Shown one piece after another: positions 46,151 through 52,866 of a stretch of 64,000 nucleotides of DNA (positions are counted from its first letter, which is position 1; every line of letters starts with the position of its first letter). A program made the translations under genes and the position numbers. The notes beneath the pieces are model-generated. The model had not been told where the DNA came from and ran no database searches. It was given only the letters and a program-made list of their open reading frames with translations. Origin of the DNA: GCA-002733465 sp965230525 (GTDB taxonomy: Bacteria; Pseudomonadota; Gammaproteobacteria; Enterobacterales; Kangiellaceae); contig OZ246008.1 in assembly GCA_965230525.1 (NCBI GenBank), positions 744,001-808,000 of the forward strand, read 5' to 3'.

Positions 46151-46194
46151 ATTGAGGTAAGTTAATCGACCACCCCGACCATAAACTTACCAAT
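46151..46194 (-). promoter_or_regulatory. Hairpin in cassette leader
   Basis: Perfect arms GGTAAGTT (46157-46164) and AACTTACC (46184-46191) with a 19-base loop; the pairing extends by ATTG/CAAT past a single unpaired A. It sits just before the start codon of the preceding gene and may affect its translation or be the remnant of another recombination site. Confidence 0.4.
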
Positions 46195-46230
46195 CCGCCT
46201 TTTTCGAGTAATTCCGCCACGTCTTTGTTT

Positions 46231-46325
46231 GCCTAACGCTACCATAAGCGGCCTAAATTAGTTGGCTAAAATTGTGAGGAACGAACATAGCCAACTAATT
46301 TATGTCCGTTCTTGATGGCCTTTTT
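46231..46325 (-). repeat. attC site
   Basis: GCCTAACGC at the start, strong inner arms TTAGTTGGCT and AGCCAACTAA, outer arm GGCC/GGCC and the end TTTTTATTG, which departs from TTGTTA. About 95 bp. Confidence 0.65.
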
Positions 46326-46593
46326 ATTGCGAAATAGACTTTGCTATTGGTACATAAGCACCTTCCAAGTCTGTAGACAAACTACCATCTTTGATTGCCG
46401 CTAAAATTACACTTTTCTCGTCAGAATCTCTGAACGAATTCAACTGGAACTCAATTAAATTAATCAATCTATTCCGTTCAACTTTAACCTGACTATCATC
46501 GTGTGATTTCCAAACGATTCCTTTGTCATTATAAGTAGCGAGCTCATCAATGAGGCTTATCAACTTACGTTTTAAAAAGTAATGCCGAATCAT
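46324..46593 (-). CDS. Small hypothetical protein (cassette)
   Basis: 89 residues, soluble, helical. Opens MIRHYFLKRKLISLIDELATYNDKGIVWKSHDD. The closing VILAAIKDGSLSTDL resembles HEAT-like helices weakly. Unknown function. Confidence 0.55.
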   Translation of the reverse strand: MIRHYFLKRKLISLIDELATYNDKGIVWKSHDDSQVKVERNRLINLIEFQLNSFRDSDEKSVILAAIKDGSLSTDLEGAYVPIAKSISQ

Positions 46594-46603
46594 ACCCTTT
46601 CGC

Positions 46604-46666
46604 TATAACGCACAAAATAAAATGTACAGCATCATTTCGCTGCATCTTTTTTCATTGCCTTGTTAT
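46604..46666 (-). repeat. attC site
   Basis: CTATAACGC and CCTTGTTATAG: the last bases are also complementary, as expected for folded attC ends. About 63 bp. It overlaps the 3' end of the following coding region. Confidence 0.85.
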
Positions 46667-47024
46667 AGATATACCATTCAACAAGTTCGATATATCCTGT
46701 AGGCGTGCTCGAACCGCTACTCCATTCATTTTCACTGAATATGTAGGTGTCAATTTCCCCACCTTCATAATTTAGTGAAATTCTATATCTAGGAAATTCT
46801 TCCCAAGAATTTATTGATCCAAAGCTGCTCCAAAGCATCTCGATTGGATCAACTAGTTTCCTAATATCCTCAGGTTTATTGATTTCGATAATATGCGTAG
46901 GCTTACCCGGAGTTTCTCTCTCGAGTATTATCTGATTCACATTTCCGTTTACATGGTAGCTCGGATATACACCAAAAAATAAATATGTCCCAAGCAAAAT
47001 TAGTGAAATAAGAACCTTTTTCAT
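46632..47024 (-). CDS. Exported or membrane-anchored hypothetical protein (cassette)
   Basis: 130 residues. One N-terminal helix (VLISLILLGTYLFFGVYPSYHV) and a soluble beta-rich region. The last residues (YNKAMKKDAAK) are encoded by the attC itself. Unknown function. Confidence 0.62.
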   Translation of the reverse strand: MKKVLISLILLGTYLFFGVYPSYHVNGNVNQIILERETPGKPTHIIEINKPEDIRKLVDPIEMLWSSFGSINSWEEFPRYRISLNYEGGEIDTYIFSENEWSSGSSTPTGYIELVEWYIYNKAMKKDAAK

Positions 47025-47033
47025 ATTTTCTCT

Positions 47034-47094
47034 CTAACGCTCAACACTGAAGACGGCACGTCTTTTGTGCTGTTCTTTCAGCTGTTTCTTGTTA
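47034..47094 (-). repeat. attC site of duplicated cassette, copy 1
   Basis: TAACGC at 47035-47040 and TTGTTA at 47089-47094; arms CAGCTGAAAG/CACTGAAGAC and AGACGGCACG/TCTTTTGTGC form the folded stem. Differs from copy 2 by one base (T at 47065). Confidence 0.92.
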
Positions 47095-47101
47095 CATATT
47101 T

Positions 47102-47521
47102 TCACTCTTTCAACTCTCGAAGCTTGGCAAGTTTAGGCTTCACGTCAGTACCTTCTGCATTAAAGTAAGACCAAGAACCTGTCGAAAACAGTACCAAGTC
47201 ATTGTCTTGTAAATATACGACATATTCCGCACCTGTTAAGAGCGGAAGCATACAATTACCAGGGCCATATGGCAGCCCTTTTAGGATCCCTTCGTCAGGA
47301 TTAGACCCTTTAAAAGATTCAAGTAATTTATATGTTGCCAGCACTACTTCGTAATTCTCTCCATCATGCTTTTCATTAGCTAGTTTAGTAGCAATAACTT
47401 TGGCTCTAAAAACTCTGTTAGCTTCACTAAATTGTTCTTCATCTGTTTTTTCTGGGAACGAACACGCATCCGAAAATGGACTGATTAAGCAGAGAACAAA
47501 AAGTAATGTTAGATTTCGCAT
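47102..47521 (-). CDS. Exported NTR/TIMP-like protein, duplicated cassette copy 1
   Basis: 139 residues from the ATG at 47521. Signal peptide MRNLTLLFVLCLISPFSDA, then a Cys-initiated domain CSFPEKTDEEQ...RVFRAKVIATKL...KLLESFKGSNPDEG...GPGNCMLPLLTGAEYVVYL, the pattern of NTR/TIMP-like OB folds. Identical to the protein at 49012-49431. Its frame is open upstream through the attC to a small gene in the preceding cassette (start at 47713). Function unknown. Confidence 0.7.
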   Translation of the reverse strand: MRNLTLLFVLCLISPFSDACSFPEKTDEEQFSEANRVFRAKVIATKLANEKHDGENYEVVLATYKLLESFKGSNPDEGILKGLPYGPGNCMLPLLTGAEYVVYLQDNDLVLFSTGSWSYFNAEGTDVKPKLAKLRELKE

Positions 47522-47529
47522 ATTTAGTA

Positions 47530-47599
47530 TGTAACGCTTTGTTGTGCGGCAATGAGCGAGTGCGCGAGTGAATTGTCGCGCCACCAACGACTTGTTAAC
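47530..47599 (-). repeat. attC site
   Basis: GTAACGC at 47531 and CTTGTTAAC at 47591; arms GTTGTGCGGC / GCCACCAAC and CGAGTGCGCGAGT. About 70 bp. Confidence 0.88.
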
Positions 47600-47713
47600 T
47601 TTTTTACTTTGCCGTTCATAATATCTCTTTTCTCTTTCTTTGTTCGCTTTTGCAGTACCTATTTTCCAACTCATGTATTGGTTAATATCATCAATCGCAT
47701 CTTGCGCACACAT
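47600..47713 (-). CDS. Small basic ORF running through an attC into the next cassette
   Basis: From the ATG at 47713 (GGGTAAGA upstream) a frame MCAQDAIDDINQYMSW... encodes about 38 mostly basic residues in this cassette. It has no stop before the attC (47530-47599) and stays in frame with the NTR-like gene downstream, giving a possible 203-residue fused product. It follows the HEAT-like gene by 10 bp, so this cassette may carry two genes. Existence as a protein is uncertain. Confidence 0.4.
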
Positions 47714-47722
47714 TCTTACCCA

Positions 47723-48019
47723 TTAGCTATCGTCTTTGATGCCTCTCAGTAAAATAGGTTTTACGATATTTTTCTCTAATTTTTTATGCGTCATAGCGGT
47801 ATATGCTAATCCGCGAAACGAATTTCCTCTGACATTTTCGTCGGGATGTTCAGATAACTTTATACTTACATCTTGCACAAATCGCCAATTGTCATGATTA
47901 AAGCCTAGTTTGATAGGAATCAATTTCAGTGCTTCCAAATCATCTTCCTTGATAGCCTGCCAAACATCAGAATCAGAAAATTCATTTGTATGGACATCTT
48001 GATATATTAGTTTACTCAT
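47723..48019 (-). CDS. HEAT-repeat-like hypothetical protein (cassette)
   Basis: 98 residues from the ATG at 48019 with AGGAT upstream; a longer frame runs into the attC. The segment SIKLSEHPDENVRGNSFRGLAYTAMTHKKLEK resembles HEAT-repeat helices of small immunity or adaptor proteins. Soluble and acidic. Function unknown. Confidence 0.6.
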   Translation of the reverse strand: MSKLIYQDVHTNEFSDSDVWQAIKEDDLEALKLIPIKLGFNHDNWRFVQDVSIKLSEHPDENVRGNSFRGLAYTAMTHKKLEKNIVKPILLRGIKDDS

Positions 48020-48032
48020 AAATCCTATGACA

Positions 48033-48141
48033 GTTAACGCCTTGCTCACAGGCTGACCGTAGTGAAGTGCTTTTGTGGTATAAGCGCAGCGACCGCAAAA
48101 GCACGAAACGTAGGGCAGTCCTTGTGAAGCAATTTGTTATG
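48033..48141 (-). repeat. attC site, long form
   Basis: GTTAACGCC at 48033 and TTTGTTATGC at 48133; long inner arms GTGCTTTTG and CAAAAGCAC. About 109 bp, VCR-like length. Confidence 0.88.
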
Positions 48142-48143
48142 CA

Positions 48144-48434
48144 TTACTCGTTTGACCTCATATAGGAATCGAAATTCTCGATATAATCACTAAGGTTTTC
48201 GTCGAGCATTTTTCGATATTCGGCTACGAAGTATTCCAGCGTTTCCTGCTTTGCGTCTGCCATCTCCTGACCACTGGCCCAACCACACGCACTAACCCAT
48301 GCATTGAAGCGAGCTGTGGCATACATATTTGAGGCGCTTACTTTTCCAAGCGTGACCTTCTCATTCATCTGATCATTTGATAAATGAATGTGTGCATCAG
48401 CACGCTCATAAAATTCATCATCTACTTCTTTCAC
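48144..48434 (-). CDS. DUF3144 family protein (cassette)
   Basis: 96 residues from a GTG at 48434, chosen because AAAGGAGG lies six bases upstream; earlier in-frame codons fall within the attC. The sequence FYERADAHIHLSNDQMNEKV...ATARFNAWVSACGWASGQEM...YFVAEYRKMLDENLSDYIENFD is typical of DUF3144. Soluble, function unknown. Confidence 0.8.
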   Translation of the reverse strand: MKEVDDEFYERADAHIHLSNDQMNEKVTLGKVSASNMYATARFNAWVSACGWASGQEMADAKQETLEYFVAEYRKMLDENLSDYIENFDSYMRSNE

Positions 48435-48449
48435 AGATCCTCCTTTAGT

Positions 48450-48506
48450 GCATAACGCCAAATTGAGACGCGCGTATCTCGCGTCGATTCCAATGATTGG
48501 TTATGC
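48450..48506 (-). repeat. attC site
   Basis: GCATAACGCC at 48450 and GGTTATGC at 48499; arms AATTGAGACGCG and CGCGTCGATT. Compact, about 57 bp. Confidence 0.88.
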
Positions 48507-48508
48507 AC

Positions 48509-48910
48509 TTACATTTCCATCCGAAAATAGAGACCACTAGGTGAATTCGATGCTACGTTAGCGAGCTTGACCAAGGAATTCAAAAGCTCTGTTAGATCAC
48601 CTGTATTATCATAAGGACAGTCTTCATCACTCAACCATTTTTGGACAATATCATTTGTTTTACTAGGTTCTAATTCGCATAATGAATTAACGAATTCTGT
48701 GGGAAATGCAAATGTCATACTTGTGTATTCCTCATTTGTCCATACGTCATCGAGAGAAGTCGTTTTACCATCCTCCAAAATTGAATATAGAGACTCAACA
48801 CTAGTATTCATTACTCGATAAAACAAACTTTGATTTTCTACTTCAGGCCGACCTTCACTACCGGAAGCCTGCTCCAGGTCTCCAACAAAAAAATACGATT
48901 CGATACTCAT
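48509..48910 (-). CDS. Hypothetical protein (cassette)
   Basis: 133 residues, acidic, no signal or helix. Contains SLFYRVMNTSVESLYSILEDGKTTSLDDVWTNEEY and ends near SPSGLYFRMEM. AAGGGAAG precedes the ATG by five or six bases. A DUF1877-like resemblance is faint. Not assigned. Confidence 0.6.
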   Translation of the reverse strand: MSIESYFFVGDLEQASGSEGRPEVENQSLFYRVMNTSVESLYSILEDGKTTSLDDVWTNEEYTSMTFAFPTEFVNSLCELEPSKTNDIVQKWLSDEDCPYDNTGDLTELLNSLVKLANVASNSPSGLYFRMEM

Positions 48911-48943
48911 TCAGCTTCCCTTGATTGATTTAGTTTTTCACGC

Positions 48944-49004
48944 ATAACGCTCAACACTGAAGACGGCACGTCTTATGTGCTGTTCTTTCAGCTGTTTCTT
49001 GTTA
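48944..49004 (-). repeat. attC site of duplicated cassette, copy 2
   Basis: ATAACGC at 48944 and TTGTTA at 48999. Same sequence as copy 1 except A at 48975. Confidence 0.92.
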
Positions 49005-49011
49005 CATATTT

Positions 49012-49431
49012 TCACTCTTTCAACTCTCGAAGCTTGGCAAGTTTAGGCTTCACGTCAGTACCTTCTGCATTAAAGTAAGACCAAGAACCTGTCGAAAACA
49101 GTACCAAGTCATTGTCTTGTAAATATACGACATATTCCGCACCTGTTAAGAGCGGAAGCATACAATTACCAGGGCCATATGGCAGCCCTTTTAGGATCCC
49201 TTCGTCAGGATTAGACCCTTTAAAAGATTCAAGTAATTTATATGTTGCCAGCACTACTTCGTAATTCTCTCCATCATGCTTTTCATTAGCTAGTTTAGTA
49301 GCAATAACTTTGGCTCTAAAAACTCTGTTAGCTTCACTAAATTGTTCTTCATCTGTTTTTTCTGGGAACGAACACGCATCCGAAAATGGACTGATTAAGC
49401 AGAGAACAAAAAGTAATGTTAGATTTCGCAT
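49012..49431 (-). CDS. Exported NTR/TIMP-like protein, duplicated cassette copy 2
   Basis: 139 residues, identical to the product of 47102-47521 (1910 bp away). Signal peptide, first mature Cys, and the PGNCMLPLLTGAEY segment as in copy 1. Here an in-frame ATG seven codons earlier lies inside the attC. Neither start has a clear Shine-Dalgarno site. Function unknown. Confidence 0.7.
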   Translation of the reverse strand: MRNLTLLFVLCLISPFSDACSFPEKTDEEQFSEANRVFRAKVIATKLANEKHDGENYEVVLATYKLLESFKGSNPDEGILKGLPYGPGNCMLPLLTGAEYVVYLQDNDLVLFSTGSWSYFNAEGTDVKPKLAKLRELKE

Positions 49432-49440
49432 ATTTAGTAT

Positions 49441-49485
49441 GTAACGCTTCATTCAGCAGAATACTCTGCTGCAATGACTGGTTAA
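49441..49485 (-). repeat. attC site, short form
   Basis: GTAACGC at 49441 and GGTTAAC at 49480; arms CAGCAGA and TCTGCTG. Only about 45 bp, one of the shortest here. Confidence 0.85.
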
Positions 49486-49814
49486 CTTTGATTTATGAAT
49501 ATTTCATTGGCATCTTCAATATCTCCCCAACGAGAACATTTATTATCACCATTGACTGTGATTGGTCTCCCTGAAGCCCATGCAGCCAATAGTATGGAAA
49601 TCTGAGTTTTTCCCGCAGCAGAGTTTTCGTCTTTTATTGCCCAAGCTGTACTGGTGGCACAAGTTGGGCGACTATTGTGATCACCATCGACTTTAAAATA
49701 ATGTAAATTATCTGAAGCCCGAACCCTCAGCCAGAGAACTTTTCCCGTGGCAGCACCTGCATAAATATCTTGTGCAACTAGTATTAATATCATGCAAATC
49801 AAATTTTTTCTCAT
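49482..49814 (-). CDS. Exported hypothetical protein (cassette)
   Basis: 110 residues from the ATG at 49814, with AGAGG five bases upstream. Signal peptide MRKNLICMILILVAQDIYA. The mature part has two cysteines and the pattern GKVLWLRVRASDNLHYFKVDG...CATSTAWAI...SILLAAWASGRPITVNG...CSRWGDIEDANEI, a type seen in many short secreted proteins with one disulfide. Function unknown. Confidence 0.65.
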   Translation of the reverse strand: MRKNLICMILILVAQDIYAGAATGKVLWLRVRASDNLHYFKVDGDHNSRPTCATSTAWAIKDENSAAGKTQISILLAAWASGRPITVNGDNKCSRWGDIEDANEIFINQS

Positions 49815-49829
49815 ACTCACCTCTTAAAA

Positions 49830-49888
49830 GTTAACGCTTAGCTAATAAGCGCTGCTGTTATTGGCGTCTTCATTCAACGCCTTGTTAT
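49830..49888 (-). repeat. attC site
   Basis: GTTAACGC at 49830 and CCTTGTTATAG at 49880; arms GCTTAGCTAATAAGCGC and partners. Similar to the sites at 50731 and 55398. Confidence 0.88.
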
Positions 49889-50264
49889 AGTTACTTTCAA
49901 AATATTTCACTACATTAGGCTTTTTAAATAAATACCAATATGAAAGAAAAACACCAAAAAAACCACTTACAAATTCACCTGAAAAAGGGTTGAAAATAAG
50001 CCAATATAATGTCGCAATAACATACATAAGAACTACTAAATACCTAATCCAAAACAGTCGTTTCAAAAAGCCCCAAGATAGGGTGCAGCAAAACACCCAG
50101 TAGACCGCTGTAGTTATACTGTTAGAAAGTATCTGACCATTATTATGTACATACGAATTAAAGTCTTCACCGTCAAGCAAATCAATCAAAATCACGATTG
50201 GTAGAATTATGGCCATTCCGCCACAACAAAAAGCAGTAATCGATATTAAAACAGGTCTATCCAA
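49842..50264 (-). CDS. Polytopic membrane protein (cassette)
   Basis: 140 residues with four predicted helices (ISITAFCCGGMAIILPIVILIDLL, TAVYWVFCCTLSWGFLKRL, YLVVLMYVIATLYWLIFNPF, GFFGVFLSYWYLF). TTG start with AGGAG 11 bases upstream. The C-terminal YNKALNEDANNSSAY is encoded by the attC. Unknown function. Confidence 0.62.
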   Translation of the reverse strand: MDRPVLISITAFCCGGMAIILPIVILIDLLDGEDFNSYVHNNGQILSNSITTAVYWVFCCTLSWGFLKRLFWIRYLVVLMYVIATLYWLIFNPFSGEFVSGFFGVFLSYWYLFKKPNVVKYFESNYNKALNEDANNSSAY

Positions 50265-50286
50265 TTGTTCAGATACTCCTATCTAC

Positions 50287-50342
50287 TATAACGCTCAAAT
50301 AAAAAGAACGTAGTTTTAGTTTCTTTTTTCATTTTCTTGTTA
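50287..50342 (-). repeat. attC site
   Basis: TATAACGC at 50287 and TCTTGTTAAG at 50334. Arms ATAAAAAGAAC and GTTTCTTTTTT. About 56 bp. Confidence 0.85.
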
Positions 50343-50348
50343 AGTGTT

Positions 50349-50723
50349 TTACTCACTAGCATACCAATGATTGTAGAAGTCATCCTCATCAATCACTTCT
50401 AACGTTGTTGGCGCATGAAGACTATATCCGTTACTGAAATTGAGTAACAGCCCGTCTTCGACCGAGTACTTGAAACTCTCGAGAATTGTCTCATTTAGCG
50501 GATCCAACGCTGCACTCCATTTTGTGAATTCATTTTCATCTTCAGGATATTCTATCGAAGCTGTGACCTTAGTTTGGTTTTTCTCAAAACTCCAAGGAGG
50601 ATCTATCCAAATGTAAGGCGTTTTCTCTCCAAATCTTATTTTGAGCGAATTGCACGCAAGCGTCCTTTCACATTTTCGTCCAATAAAGCTATCGATAATC
50701 TTAAGATCTTTCTGGAAGTTCAT
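50349..50723 (-). CDS. Hypothetical protein (cassette)
   Basis: 124 residues, acidic and soluble. The series SLKIRFGEKTPYIWIDPPWSFEKNQTKVTASIEYPEDENE and LLLNFSNGYSLHAPTTLEVIDEDDFYNHWYASE suggests a small beta-barrel, as in some immunity-type proteins. Not assigned. Confidence 0.6.
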   Translation of the reverse strand: MNFQKDLKIIDSFIGRKCERTLACNSLKIRFGEKTPYIWIDPPWSFEKNQTKVTASIEYPEDENEFTKWSAALDPLNETILESFKYSVEDGLLLNFSNGYSLHAPTTLEVIDEDDFYNHWYASE

Positions 50724-50730
50724 TTATACA

Positions 50731-50789
50731 CTTAACGCTTCGCTAAGAAGCGTTGTTGTTATCAGCGACTTTCTTCAGCGCCTTGTTAT
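50731..50789 (-). repeat. attC site
   Basis: CTTAACGC at 50731 and CCTTGTTATG at 50781; arms GCTTCGCTAAGAAGCG and related inner stem. Close relative of the sites at 49830 and 55398. Confidence 0.88.
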
Positions 50790-51162
50790 GAGTTTTGCAG
50801 ACAAAAGGTGGCTTTAAGGGCACAGGAATTTTCACATCGATATATGTTGGACTGAATTTCATAACTAGTGCTTCATCATAGACACCATCAAAATCTTGAT
50901 CCTTTAGAAGTAAGTTTCCACTGTCTGCTAATTGTGGATAGCCCCAAAGCTCTTGATCGATATTTCCATCGTTATTGGTATCACTTACCTCAATTAGAAA
51001 TTGATTATCTTTGCCATATACATCCGCATCTCCGGAATCAGTTTTTCCAAAGTAACCGTATTGCAAGGTACAGTAGTCAGTTTCCGGTGACAACCAAAAC
51101 CATCCTAAAGAAAGGCTAGCAATTGCCAAAATTAATAATGATATTTTTTTCATAGTACTCAT
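50743..51162 (-). CDS. Exported calcium-loop-like protein (cassette)
   Basis: 139 residues with an N-terminal signal or anchor helix (ISLLILAIASLSLGWFWL). Two Asp-rich loops, DTNNDGNIDQE and DQDFDGVYDEA, match the DxDxDG calcium-binding loop of EF-hand, dockerin or TSP3-type repeats. The C-terminal HNKALKKVADNNNAS is encoded by the attC. Calcium binding is inferred. Confidence 0.65.
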   Translation of the reverse strand: MSTMKKISLLILAIASLSLGWFWLSPETDYCTLQYGYFGKTDSGDADVYGKDNQFLIEVSDTNNDGNIDQELWGYPQLADSGNLLLKDQDFDGVYDEALVMKFSPTYIDVKIPVPLKPPFVCKTHNKALKKVADNNNAS

Positions 51163-51225
51163 AACGCCGGTGTAATTTGCCGAGTGAAGCGAAGCGTAAC
51201 GAGGTCAAATTGACACCTTTGTTAA
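51160..51225 (-). repeat. attC site
   Basis: CATAACGCC at 51160 and CTTTGTTAAG at 51217; arms GGTGTAATTTG and CAAATTGACACC. About 66 bp. Confidence 0.9.
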
Positions 51226-51690
51226 GTGCCTACCACTTATTAGCTTAATACTGGGCTTTTCTGTAGAAATAACATCAACAATATGGTTTAAACAATTAAA
51301 ACCATAATGCTTAAAAGGTCCAGGATATTCTGAAGTTGCTAAGCTCGCTTTTCTTAAATAGTTAAGATAGTGTGACCTTTTGTACACACAAAATAGCCTA
51401 CCATCATATTCTTCGTAATCATATTCTTCGTAATCATCTACTCCGCAATAAGACTCATTTAGCACCGAGTAGCTGATATAGTTATCAAAAGTTACCTCAT
51501 AGACACAGCTTTTGTCGGTTACCTCAATAGATCGAAGCCCTGACAATTCCGAACCAGAAACATCAATTGTAGTTTCCTCGTCAGATACCCCAGCCTCTTC
51601 GATTGTAAACCGCAAAACATTGTCTTCAGGCTCCCCGATGTTGCCGAGGTAAATATATTTGTGATCATTTATGTTATCAAAATACTTCAT
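51205..51690 (-). CDS. Hypothetical protein (cassette)
   Basis: 161 residues, acidic and soluble; a tandem DYEEYDYEEYD run comes from a 15-bp direct repeat (about 51405-51435). It ends inside the attC (HLTKVSI). The ATG is only five bases from the attC end, so the transcript leader within the cassette is minimal. Not recognised. Confidence 0.6.
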   Translation of the reverse strand: MKYFDNINDHKYIYLGNIGEPEDNVLRFTIEEAGVSDEETTIDVSGSELSGLRSIEVTDKSCVYEVTFDNYISYSVLNESYCGVDDYEEYDYEEYDGRLFCVYKRSHYLNYLRKASLATSEYPGPFKHYGFNCLNHIVDVISTEKPSIKLISGRHLTKVSI

Positions 51691-51694
51691 AGCA

Positions 51695-51751
51695 CTTAAC
51701 GCAAAGCTGATTTTGCGTGTGCTTTTACGCTAAATTCCAGCGTATTGTTAA
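51695..51751 (-). repeat. attC site
   Basis: CTTAACGC at 51695 and ATTGTTAAA at 51744; arms GCAAAGC/ GCTTTTACGC. About 57 bp. Confidence 0.85.
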
Positions 51752-52164
51752 ATTTTTTCATTTGAAAACAATCTCACCGATATTAGACCAGCAATAAAAA
51801 GCCCAAGACCTGATGATACACTCATGACCGAAATACTACTTGCCCCAGTTCCGCGATACGCGTTAATAGTTGATATTCCCAAACCAAGTGCTATAAATAT
51901 GCCGCCGAGAAGAAATGGCACTTTTAGCGGATTGTCCTTTACAAAAAGGTTCATATTTAGAGTTGGTACATACCATTTTGATTGTTTACTGAAACGTTTA
52001 TATGCGTATGTACTTGCAATAACCATTAAACCGAAAACAAATGGTGCCAGAATAAAATCTTGTAGCTCCCATGAGAAGTTCATTTTGCCACTAAATAAAA
52101 ATGCCTCTACTGCACCAAGCAGAAAACTAAAAATTAGTAATAGAATGTTCAAATATTTCCACAT
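51748..52164 (-). CDS. Polytopic membrane protein (cassette)
   Basis: 138 residues from the ATG at 52164; the longer frame starts inside the attC. Four helices (LNILLLIFSFLLGAVEAFLF, DFILAPFVFGLMVIASTYAY, VPFLLGGIFIALGLGISTI, SVMSVSSGLGLFIAGLISV). Unknown function. Confidence 0.62.
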   Translation of the reverse strand: MWKYLNILLLIFSFLLGAVEAFLFSGKMNFSWELQDFILAPFVFGLMVIASTYAYKRFSKQSKWYVPTLNMNLFVKDNPLKVPFLLGGIFIALGLGISTINAYRGTGASSISVMSVSSGLGLFIAGLISVRLFSNEKI

Positions 52165-52174
52165 GGTTTTGTAA

Positions 52175-52243
52175 TTTAACGCCCGCATTTGCGGCTGGCT
52201 TGGAGCGCAGCGGAAAACTAGTCCGACAACATGCGCTTGTTAG
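52175..52243 (-). repeat. attC site
   Basis: TTTAACGCCCGC at 52175 and GCGCTTGTTAGC at 52233; arms GCATTTGCGG and CCGACAACATGC. Same subfamily as 52799 and 53498. Confidence 0.92.
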
Positions 52244-52782
52244 CATTGTAAGTACATTTCTGGTTTTGCCTTATAGCTTGGAGTTAAAGGAATACCCGAT
52301 TCAAATTTTTGGTATGCCTCTGGGCCAACACTGTATGACTTTACCTTTTTAAAGTTCTTTAGAAACACTTTCCTGAAGGTTTTATAAAGTGATGTAGAAA
52401 AATCACTGATACCAGGAGAAAACTCACCTGGAATAAGGTATGCCTCTTCAGACTCCCCAGAAGGTACGAATCTAAAACAGATTTCCATTTCTTTATTCAT
52501 ATCATTTACTGAATACTTGATACCACCTCTACGCTGTGGAATTTCTTTTGGCACCACTTTAAAGTCGCTCGGATAAACTAGGTAGATCGGTTGAGAATTA
52601 GTGGTGCCTTGCGTTGATAGCCCGAAGTCAGGCAAATCTTTGTACGTCTCATACTCAGTTATCTCTGGCGAATCAAATAAACCAAGTCTGGTATATTTAA
52701 TGGATACCTCTGATTCAATTTTTTCAAGTCCTGATTCCATATCTGCTTTGGTCGCAAAATAGAATATTCCTTTTCTAGGCAT
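52240..52782 (-). CDS. Hypothetical protein (cassette)
   Basis: 180 residues, soluble; GAGGAGAG lies six bases before the ATG. Text such as KGIFYFATKADMESGLEKIESEVSIKYTRLG and QPIYLVYPSDFKVVPKEIPQRRGGIKYSV suggests an alpha/beta protein. No family recognised. Confidence 0.63.
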   Translation of the reverse strand: MPRKGIFYFATKADMESGLEKIESEVSIKYTRLGLFDSPEITEYETYKDLPDFGLSTQGTTNSQPIYLVYPSDFKVVPKEIPQRRGGIKYSVNDMNKEMEICFRFVPSGESEEAYLIPGEFSPGISDFSTSLYKTFRKVFLKNFKKVKSYSVGPEAYQKFESGIPLTPSYKAKPEMYLQC

Positions 52783-52798
52783 GAACTCTCCTCATGAT

Positions 52799-52866
52799 GC
52801 TAACGCTCGCATTTGCGGCTGATTTTGAGCGCAGCGAAAAAGCAGTCCGACAACATGCGCTTGTTA
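52799..52866 (-). repeat. attC site
   Basis: GCTAACGCTCGC at 52799 and GCGCTTGTTATC at 52857; inner arms GATTTTGAGCGC and partner. Same subfamily as 52175. Confidence 0.92.
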
